5,733 nt of DNA from Myxococcales bacterium (GTDB taxonomy: Bacteria; Myxococcota_A; Bradymonadia; Bradymonadales; Bradymonadaceae): NCBI GenBank assembly GCA_007120915.1, contig SKMT01000520.1, forward strand, positions 1 to 5,733, read 5' to 3'. This document shows positions 1 to 4,491 of the stretch, in pieces. A program made the translations under genes and the position numbers. A model generated the notes under the pieces. It worked only from the letters and a program-made list of their open reading frames with translations, was not told where the DNA came from and made no database searches. Within the stretch, counting starts at the first letter, position 1. The number at the start of each line of letters is the position of its first letter.

Positions 1-630
1 GATGACAACGGTTCGGGGATGCACTGCCACATGAGTCTCTGGAAAGGCGACCAGCCTCTGTTCGCCGGTGAACAGTACGCCGGGCTCAGCGAAACAGCGA
101 TGCAGTTTTCGGCGGGAATCCTTCATCACGCCCCGTCGCTGGTGGCGTTTACCAACCCCACCACCAACTCCTTTAAGCGGCTGGTGCCGGGCTACGAAGC
201 ACCGGTAAAACTGGCGTATTCGTCGCGCAACCGATCGGCGGCGATCCGTATCCCCACCTATGCCTCCGCACCGGAAGCTCGACGCATGGAGTTTCGCACC
301 CCCGACCCCTCCTGCAACGGCTATCTGGCCTTCGCAGCGCTTCTGATGGCCGGGCTCGATGGTATCGAACGGGGCATGGACCCGGGCGACCCGCTCGACA
401 AGGACATCTACAATCTTCCCCCCGAAGAGCTGGAGAAGGTCCCCTCCATCCCCGCCAACCTTGAGGACGCGCTGCACGCGCTGGCCGAAGACCACGAGTA
501 CCTGCTCAAAGGCGATGTCTTCACCGAAGACGTCATCGCCACCTGGATCGAATACAAAATGGAAAATGAGCTCCAGCCCGCCAGGCTGCGACCCACCCCC
601 CTGGAGTTCGACATGTATTTTGACATCTGA
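1..630 (+). CDS. glnA: Type I glutamine synthetase, C-terminal part (5' end outside the window)
   Basis: Catalyses ATP-dependent condensation of ammonia and glutamate to glutamine in the cytoplasm, as a dodecamer. The frame is open from base 1, so the 209 visible residues are roughly the last 45% of a family member of about 470 residues. Visible motifs by fragment residue are GSGMHCH (4-10), whose first His (8) aligns with metal ligand His269 of the enteric enzyme; NPTTNSFKRLVPGYEAP (about 54-70); NRSAAIRIP; RRMEFRTPDP with Glu97 aligning with metal ligand Glu357; and DIYNLPPEE. Tyr137 in the last motif lies exactly 40 residues after Glu97, as Tyr397 does after Glu357, so the adenylylation site is preserved and GlnE-type control is possible. 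The C-terminal RPTPLEF has Thr where many relatives have His (RPHPxEF). Upstream sequence and promoter are not visible. No clear intrinsic terminator follows the stop. Identification is secure. Confidence 0.96.
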   Translation, partial: DDNGSGMHCHMSLWKGDQPLFAGEQYAGLSETAMQFSAGILHHAPSLVAFTNPTTNSFKRLVPGYEAPVKLAYSSRNRSAAIRIPTYASAPEARRMEFRTPDPSCNGYLAFAALLMAGLDGIERGMDPGDPLDKDIYNLPPEELEKVPSIPANLEDALHALAEDHEYLLKGDVFTEDVIATWIEYKMENELQPARLRPTPLEFDMYFDI

Positions 631-754
631 CTCGGATTTGCCCCCTTGCTTCGACGCTTTTCTCTTGCTTATACCCATCGAGTCGGTGCGAACAGCGTCC
701 ACAGGGGGGGCAGGCGATTGGCACCGGGTATATTGGAAGTGGCGGGATGCCGTA

Positions 755-1108
755 TTATCCGAAGCGGATACGGTCTTCGGTAGCGACTACAAACTCTCCC
801 GGAAGCCGGGCATTGTATTCCCGTAACAGGTCACGGAGCACATCAATCTTGTTTTCGGTTCGTTCGTCAGCAAGTCGCAGCAAGATGACGCCTGCATGCG
901 CCTGTCGAAGCCGAAACACCTGCTCACCGAAGTCCTTGTCATTGGTAATCAGGATTCGGTCCTCCCGCTTTGCCCAGTCGATTACCTGGTCATCTGTTAT
1001 ACCGGGACTCTCTTCATAGACGGATGCAACGTCGTGCCCCTGGTTTGCAAGCCACCGAGCAACACCGGGACCGGTGCATTCATCGACCAGAAAACGCAAT
1101 ACAATCAT
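755..1108 (-). CDS. DUF5615 PIN-like protein, probable toxin ribonuclease
   Basis: Complete 117-residue protein, the usual length for this compact PIN-like (Mut7-C related) family. The N-terminus FLVDECTG (6-13) carries the first acidic pair, Asp9-Glu10. The middle GITDDQVIDWAKREDRILIT (36-55) has Asp39-Asp40. LITNDKDFGE (53-62) has Asp57 and Asp59. The C-terminus GEFVVATEDRIRFG is the closing strand typical of the family. The acidic cluster is consistent with a metal-dependent RNase site. The gene overlaps the upstream DUF433 gene by four bases (ATGA), the classic order of antitoxin then toxin. Its only Shine-Dalgarno-like bases lie inside a hairpin at the overlap. The gene has lower GC than its neighbours and sits between housekeeping genes, which suggests acquisition. 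The family assignment is strong. The toxin role is inferred from family and context, and target RNA is unknown. Confidence 0.88.
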   Translation of the reverse strand: MIVLRFLVDECTGPGVARWLANQGHDVASVYEESPGITDDQVIDWAKREDRILITNDKDFGEQVFRLRQAHAGVILLRLADERTENKIDVLRDLLREYNARLPGEFVVATEDRIRFG

Positions 1109-1353
1109 ACCGATCCACGTGAACGTGGAACGAAGCTCGTCTCACCCACTGTCTTTTGAGCAAATATCAGACAGGCGCGGATATCGTCGCGTTCCAGGCC
1201 GGTGTACTCCTCGAGAATCTCCTCCTGCGACGTTCCCTGAGCAAGAAGATTGAGGATAAACTCCACACTCAACCGTGTTCCCTCGATGACCGGCTTTCCC
1301 GCCAGCACATCCGGGTCTTGTTCGATACGATCCAGAAGTTCTTGATCGTCCAT
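1105..1353 (-). CDS. DUF433 protein, probable antitoxin of the DUF5615 partner
   Basis: Complete 82-residue protein. The signature DPDVLAGKPVIEGTRLSVEFIL (13-34) followed by AQGTSQEEILEEYTGLERDDIRACLIFAQ (38-66) is diagnostic of DUF433, a small winged/helix-turn-helix-like domain found in VapB-type antitoxins. The first block is the usual GKPxIxGTR turn. The second is the helical pair in which TSQEEILEEY resembles an HTH helix. In such pairs the DNA-binding protein normally neutralises the toxin and represses the operon. That is known for relatives and inferred here. The ATG is preceded on the minus strand by GGAGAGAG (positions 1364 to 1357), a good ribosome-binding site, so the antitoxin has a strong start and the downstream toxin a weak one. 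The C-terminal tail (VGETSFVPRSRGSV) is short and basic and overlaps the toxin start. Confidence 0.88.
   Translation of the reverse strand: MDDQELLDRIEQDPDVLAGKPVIEGTRLSVEFILNLLAQGTSQEEILEEYTGLERDDIRACLIFAQKTVGETSFVPRSRGSV
1109..1129 (-). promoter_or_regulatory. Hairpin masking the toxin ribosome-binding site
   Basis: On the minus strand TCCACG (1129-1124) and CGTGGA (1119-1114) form a perfect 6-bp stem with a TTCA tetraloop, followed by TCGGT and then the toxin ATG at 1108. The only purine-rich, SD-like bases upstream of this ATG (GTGGA) are in the 3' arm of the stem. Ribosomes finishing the antitoxin would melt the stem and could restart at the ATGA overlap, so translational coupling is the natural reading. 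The pairing is seen in the sequence; the regulatory effect is inferred. Confidence 0.45.
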
Positions 1354-1704
1354 CTACTCTCTCCGCTGGAAAAACGGCTCGGGTTTTATGCATCGCTGAA
1401 GCGGCTCTCGACTTCCGGGCAATAACTACACAGTAAACACCTGAGCACACAGACACAATTCCCCCTCCTCTTTGAGTATGGCCGCCATTCGATGGTTGGC
1501 GGGCCTCCCCCACCGGTCCCACCGATTTGACCCAGGAGTCCCCTCCTATCTCCAGCATCTCCACATCTCCTGTTGCTTACAGATCGGCTCCATCTGATCG
1601 CCCCCTGCAGCTCGGCAACCCATCCGCGCCGGTTTACACCACCGATCCGATGAAATAACTGTAAGCGGCGTGTTATTGTTTACAGCGAACATTTCGCCGC
1701 TCCA
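1354..1704. other. Non-coding stretch between divergent genes
   Basis: This 351-base region separates the minus-strand toxin-antitoxin operon from the plus-strand lipoprotein gene, so it must hold promoters for both. No reading frame here has a convincing start, codon bias or recognisable product. The part from about 1455 to 1570 is C/T-rich on the plus strand. The region contains scattered GYTTAC(A/T) elements, listed separately. I cannot assign -35/-10 boxes with confidence for either gene, and I see no tRNA or IS remnant. Confidence 0.6.
1575..1685. repeat. GYTTACAG-like elements, candidate operator cluster
   Basis: GCTTACAG occurs at 1575-1582, its exact reverse complement CTGTAAGC at 1659-1666, and GTTTACAG at 1678-1685. 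The last two form an inverted pair around a 12-base spacer, ending 19 bases before the lipoprotein start. Two looser relatives are GTTTACAC at 1632-1639 and, on the minus strand, GTTTACTG at 1438-1431. The repetition is visible; a bound regulator is inferred. Some copies could instead be -35-like TTTACA boxes. Confidence 0.3.
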
Positions 1705-2364
1705 ATGGATCGTTTTTCCTTGCTACGTCCCATCCTGACATTCCAGGTCATCTTCCTTCTGGCCGCAGCAACGATTGTGCTGCCCGGCTGCGATGGCTGT
1801 GATCTTGCGTCTGACGATTCACCGCCCTGGCGTTTTGCCGGCGAACAGGCGGACTACGAGGTCATCTTCCCGTCGAACTGGCATGCCGAACCCCCGGAGT
1901 CGATCAACGAGAACGCGGAGGTCGTCGCCAGCCACGAAGAGGGGCTGTTCTTTATGGTCATTCCCCAGCCGCTGCCGTCATTTCCAGAAGTGGACGTACT
2001 TCAGTTCCAGCAGGAGGCGCTGCAGACGCTGGACAACTCGGTCGACGATCTGGTGATCGAACGCCAGGGGCCGGTACAGTTGGACGGCGTCTCCGGGATG
2101 AGCACCTTTGCCACGGCAACGGTCGACGGCGAGTCGATTCGCTACATCACCTGCTACGTCATCAACGACGATACTGGATATCAACTCGTCGGATTCGCCC
2201 CCAAGCCCAGCGCCTCGAAACTGTACGAAGAGGTCGATACCATCCTCGCCGGCTGGCAGTTCGGCTCCGATGACCCCGAAGACGAACCCGAACAACGAGA
2301 TGTGCCCGCCACCGGGCCGCTGGAAGGCGCCAGCGACGAGACCGAAACCGTCACCGATGACTGA
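1705..2364 (+). CDS. Lipoprotein with probable PsbP/DcrB-like domain
   Basis: Predicted envelope lipoprotein of 219 residues. A basic N-terminus with Arg3 and Arg8, a hydrophobic core at about 9-26 and the lipobox LPGC (26-29) predict processing at Cys29 by signal peptidase II. Asp30 at +2 would favour inner-membrane retention under the E. coli Lol rule, which may not hold in this organism. Residues about 51-186 look like one alpha/beta domain: YEVIFPSNW near the start, a helix around FQQEALQTLDNSV, then GVSGMSTFATATVDGESIRYITCYVINDDTGYQLVGFAP and a final helix ending in AGWQF. That order resembles the PsbP/Mog1/DcrB fold (DUF1795-like). This is a pattern-level guess, not a proven homology. 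An acidic, Pro-rich tail follows (187-219). The ATG at 1705 has no evident SD; a TTG at 1720 would also retain the signal peptide. A strong terminator follows, so the gene is probably monocistronic. Specific function is unknown. Confidence 0.8.
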   Translation: MDRFSLLRPILTFQVIFLLAAATIVLPGCDGCDLASDDSPPWRFAGEQADYEVIFPSNWHAEPPESINENAEVVASHEEGLFFMVIPQPLPSFPEVDVLQFQQEALQTLDNSVDDLVIERQGPVQLDGVSGMSTFATATVDGESIRYITCYVINDDTGYQLVGFAPKPSASKLYEEVDTILAGWQFGSDDPEDEPEQRDVPATGPLEGASDETETVTDD

Positions 2365-2377
2365 ACCTGTTCACCCT

Positions 2378-2410
2378 GCCGTCGCGTCGTTGTTGATGCG
2401 GCGGCTTTTT
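2378..2410 (+). terminator. Rho-independent terminator after the lipoprotein gene
   Basis: GCCGTCGC (2378-2385) pairs with GCGGCGGC (2398-2405) over 8 bp with one G-U wobble, around a 12-base loop. Five T residues follow (2406-2410). It starts 13 bases after the lipoprotein stop and ends 32 bases before the trxB ATG, so it either closes the upstream gene or acts as an attenuator for trxB. Confidence 0.75.
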
Positions 2411-2442
2411 CCACCTTCGTTCCGACGTATCACGGAGAACAC

Positions 2443-3402
2443 ATGGTTGATCTGAAGAAAGAGGTTTACGACGTCACAATTATGGGCTCCGGCCCCGCCG
2501 GGCTGACCGCCGCGCTGTACACCGCGCGCGCCGACCTGGAGCCGGTGCTGTTCGAGGGACCGCAGCCGGGGGGCCAGCTCACGATCACCACCGACGTGGA
2601 GAACTACCCCGGCTTCCCGGAGGGGGTGATGGGCCCGGAGCTGATGGACCGGATGCGCGCTCAGGCAACCCGGTTCGGCATGGAAAACCACATCTCCCTG
2701 ATCGAAGATGTCGACACCTCCCAGCGCCCCTTCAACATCACGCTGGACGACGGCACCGAGTTTAAGAGCCACACCCTCATCGTCGCCTCCGGCGCCCGCG
2801 CACGACTGCTGGGCATCGATGGCGAAGACGAGCTGATGGGCCACGGAGTGTCCACCTGTGCGACCTGTGACGGCTATTTTTTCCGCGACGACGAGCTGGT
2901 CATCGTCGGCGGGGGCGACTCGGCGATGGAGGAGGCGACATTTCTGACCAAGTTTGCCTCCAAGGTCACCGTCATTCACCGCCGCGACGAACTGCGCGCC
3001 TCGGCCATTATGGCCCAGCGCGCATTTGACGACCCGAAGGTCGAGTTCCTCTGGGACTCCGAGGTCGTCGAAATTCTGGGCTCCAAAGAAGGTGGCGTCA
3101 CCGGCGTGAGGGTGATCAATAACAACACCGGCGAGATCAAGCCGATGGACTGCCAGGGAGTCTTCATCGCCATCGGACACATCCCCAACACCTCCATCTT
3201 CCAGGGCAAGCTGGAGATGAACGACGAGGGCTACATCACCACCAAGGCCGACAGCTCCCACACCAGCGTCGACGGCATCTTCGCGGTCGGTGACGTGCAG
3301 GACTTCGAATATCGACAGGCCATCACTGCCGCCGGCAGCGGCTGCAAGGGCGCCATCGACGCGGAACGCTATCTCGAACGGCTGCACACCGAATCAAAGT
3401 AA
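2443..3402 (+). CDS. trxB: Thioredoxin reductase (NADPH), low-molecular-weight type
   Basis: Cytosolic FAD enzyme that passes electrons from NADPH to thioredoxin. The protein is complete at 319 residues, close to the 321 of E. coli TrxB. The N-terminal FAD Rossmann motif is GSGPAG (15-20), followed by the PGGQL...ENYPGFPEG block. The redox-active CATC is Cys139-Ala-Thr-Cys142. The NADPH domain has GGGDSA (156-161), and HRRDELR (179-185) carries the Arg residues that recognise the 2'-phosphate of NADPH. The C-terminal FAD contact is GDV (283-285) with YRQAITAAGSGC, and DAERYL follows. All catalytic elements are present, so it should be active. The start is supported by GGAG at 2434-2437, five bases before the ATG. 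No thioredoxin gene is adjacent. A terminator-like hairpin lies just upstream, so its promoter must be between that hairpin and the ATG, within the end of the preceding gene, or shared by read-through. Confidence 0.96.
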   Translation: MVDLKKEVYDVTIMGSGPAGLTAALYTARADLEPVLFEGPQPGGQLTITTDVENYPGFPEGVMGPELMDRMRAQATRFGMENHISLIEDVDTSQRPFNITLDDGTEFKSHTLIVASGARARLLGIDGEDELMGHGVSTCATCDGYFFRDDELVIVGGGDSAMEEATFLTKFASKVTVIHRRDELRASAIMAQRAFDDPKVEFLWDSEVVEILGSKEGGVTGVRVINNNTGEIKPMDCQGVFIAIGHIPNTSIFQGKLEMNDEGYITTKADSSHTSVDGIFAVGDVQDFEYRQAITAAGSGCKGAIDAERYLERLHTESK

Positions 3403-3448
3403 CAACCAATCTCCCCGGGGCATCATCGCCGGCAAATTTCCCCGCTGA

Positions 3449-3476
3449 CCCTCAGATTTCTGACGAATCATGAGGG
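3449..3476. repeat. Imperfect inverted repeat, trxB terminator or activator site
   Basis: CCCTCAGATT (3449-3458) and AATC plus TGAGGG (3466-3469, 3471-3476) pair over 10 bp with one bulged A at 3470, around a 7-base loop. No T-run follows, so it is a poor intrinsic terminator. Its centre lies about 70 bases upstream of the start predicted from the sigma-54 promoter, a distance at which enhancer-binding activators often sit. Either role is possible. Confidence 0.4.
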
Positions 3477-3507
3477 CCTTCCACCACATCGCCCCGGGGC
3501 GCGTGGC

Positions 3508-3523
3508 TGGCATACGAGTTGCA
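3508..3523 (+). promoter_or_regulatory. Sigma-54 (RpoN) -24/-12 promoter for the Cys-rich lipoprotein
   Basis: TGGCATACGAGTTGCA matches the consensus TGGCACG-N4-TTGCW at every fixed position except the two after TGGCA. The invariant GG (3509-3510) and GC (3521-3522) have the required 10-base separation. Counting GC as -13/-12 puts transcription start near 3534, about 33 bases before the ATG at 3567 and leaving room for its SD. Sigma-54 promoters need an ATP-dependent enhancer-binding protein; none is encoded in this window. Confidence 0.7.
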
Positions 3524-3556
3524 TCTAACCTCCACCGAACATCGTTCGCGCCCCCC

Positions 3557-3561
3557 GGAGG
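3557..3561 (+). promoter_or_regulatory. Ribosome-binding site fixing the Cys-rich lipoprotein start
   Basis: GGAGG stands five bases before the ATG at 3567. It selects this start over the in-frame TTG at 3519, which lies inside the promoter -12 element and would add 16 polar residues ahead of the signal peptide. Confidence 0.85.
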
Positions 3562-3566
3562 TTCCA

Positions 3567-4487
3567 ATGCGACTTATCGTCACTGCCATCCTATCTGCCT
3601 GTCTGATCGCCTTCGGTTGCGGTCCCGATGACTCCACCGGCGGCGAACCCGGCGGATTCAACATCGGCGAAAACAACGCCAACCAGAACAACACCAACAA
3701 CGGCGAGGAATGTCCCTACGACATCGCCGATCTGGTCGCCGACGACCTCGATGACCCGAGCTGTGACGACGACTGGGGCTGCCCCGAGGGCCAACAGCGA
3801 TTCGATGACGAACTCTGCGGCTGCGGGTGCAGGTACGTCGACAGCGGCGGCGAATGCCCCGATGAGGACGACGGATACACCTACACCTCCCAGGATCCGG
3901 ACGAGTGTCAGCTCACGGACATCGACTGCGCACAGGGTAGCACCCCATTTTACGACGAGGACTGCGGCTGCGGATGCCAGCAGATCTGCCCCGGTGAACT
4001 CGACGGCTACGATTACATGTCCGAAGATCCCACCGAATGCGAAATGATGCGCTTTGACTGCCCCGAAGGCGAAGCGCTCTTCAGCAATGAGTGCGGCTGC
4101 GGATGCCGCCCCGTCGATGACATCTGCGAGCCCTGGGACGCCCAGGGTGAAGGGGACTGCGACGAGTTCTTCGGCTTCGGGTTCGACGGCGACGAGTGCA
4201 TCGGCCACGGCGGCTGCAACTGTGTCGGTGCCGACTGCGACCTGCTCGTGCAGGATCCCGATTTGTGCGAAGAGTCGGTGCGCCACTGCAGCACCATCAC
4301 CGACCCGGGGGACCGCTGTGACCCCTGGGACATCGAACCCCAGGGCGCATGCGACATGGAGCTGGGCTGGGGATGGGACGGCGACCAGTGCATCTCATAT
4401 AGTGGCTGCAGTTGCGACGGTGCCGACTGCGACCAGTTGTTCGACGGACCCGGCGAATGCGAAGACCAGATGTCGCTGTGCGAATAA
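3567..4487 (+). CDS. Acidic, cysteine-rich modular lipoprotein of unknown function
   Basis: Predicted secreted lipoprotein of 306 residues. The signal peptide is short (Arg2, hydrophobic 3-16) with probable lipidation at Cys18 in AFGC; Cys12 in LSAC is a better lipobox on paper but leaves too short a core. A flexible Gly/Asn-rich linker (24-46, with NNANQNNTNNG) follows, a style common in Bradymonadota lipoproteins. The rest is two kinds of Cys module: three 6-Cys units (49-88, 97-137, 141-180), each ending CGCGC, and two 8-Cys units (187-241, 251-305). Each unit has an even number of cysteines, so internal disulfides are likely. The chain is very rich in Asp and Glu, so cation binding is conceivable, but I recognise no EF-hand or known metal site. 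The ends of both 8-Cys units read GC-C-GADCD. A sigma-54 promoter lies upstream and the stop is four bases from the convergent tex stop. I know no function for this architecture; surface adhesion, sensing or a structural role are only guesses. Confidence 0.88.
   Translation: MRLIVTAILSACLIAFGCGPDDSTGGEPGGFNIGENNANQNNTNNGEECPYDIADLVADDLDDPSCDDDWGCPEGQQRFDDELCGCGCRYVDSGGECPDEDDGYTYTSQDPDECQLTDIDCAQGSTPFYDEDCGCGCQQICPGELDGYDYMSEDPTECEMMRFDCPEGEALFSNECGCGCRPVDDICEPWDAQGEGDCDEFFGFGFDGDECIGHGGCNCVGADCDLLVQDPDLCEESVRHCSTITDPGDRCDPWDIEPQGACDMELGWGWDGDQCISYSGCSCDGADCDQLFDGPGECEDQMSLCE
3711..4106 (+). repeat. Three tandem 6-Cys protein modules (type A)
   Basis: Coding repeat within the lipoprotein at 3711-3830, 3855-3977 and 3987-4106. 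Cysteines fall at residues 49/66/72/84/86/88, 97/114/121/133/135/137 and 141/158/165/176/178/180. The first interval is always 17 residues and every unit closes with CGCGC. Shared features are a C-P start, a DP-x-x-C turn, and a conserved F before the final Cys trio. The second and third units also share DGYxYxSxDPxEC. Conservation is in the Cys frame more than in the DNA, so the duplication is old. Confidence 0.85.
4125..4481 (+). repeat. Two tandem 8-Cys protein modules (type B)
   Basis: Coding repeat within the lipoprotein at 4125-4289 and 4317-4481. Cysteines at 187/198/211/217/219/224/234/241 and 251/262/275/281/283/288/298/305 give exactly the same spacing in both units (11, 13, 6, 2, 5, 10, 7). 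Shared text is C-x-PWD, G-x-C-D, G-(F/W)-DGD-x-C, SG or GG-C-x-C and GADCD. The fold is distinct from the type A units. Confidence 0.88.
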
Positions 4488-4491
4488 CCGC

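Noticed and set aside
750..773. CCGTAT / ATACGG inverted repeat at the toxin stop codon
   Set aside because: It lies mostly within the conserved C-terminal coding sequence (DRIRFG) and lacks a T-run on either strand, so a terminator call is not supported.
1142..1564. 140-codon minus-strand open frame overlapping the antitoxin and the intergenic stretch
   Set aside because: It overlaps the DUF433 gene in another frame and has no recognisable features. The DUF433 start has its own SD.
1479..1601. Forty-codon plus-strand frame in the C/T-rich intergenic DNA
   Set aside because: No SD, no hydrophobic or conserved pattern, and within chance expectation for this length.
1633..1661. TTTACA with a weak TAACTG 17 bases downstream as a sigma-70 promoter
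   Set aside because: The -10 match is poor. Several TTTACA copies are better explained as the repeated element.
2371..3387. Long open frame of 338 codons on the minus strand, antisense to trxB
   Set aside because: It mirrors a complete, motif-perfect trxB. Its translation is a low-complexity Gly/Ala/Val/Asp product typical of the complement of GC-rich coding DNA.
3519..3566. TTG at 3519 as start of the Cys-rich lipoprotein
   Set aside because: It would add 16 charged residues before a signal peptide and begins inside the promoter. The ATG at 3567 has a perfect SD.
3591..4286. 231-codon minus-strand open frame opposite the Cys-rich lipoprotein
   Set aside because: Its Val/Ala-rich translation is the expected complement of Asp/Glu/Cys codons (GAC/GAA/TGC). 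No start signal or motif.
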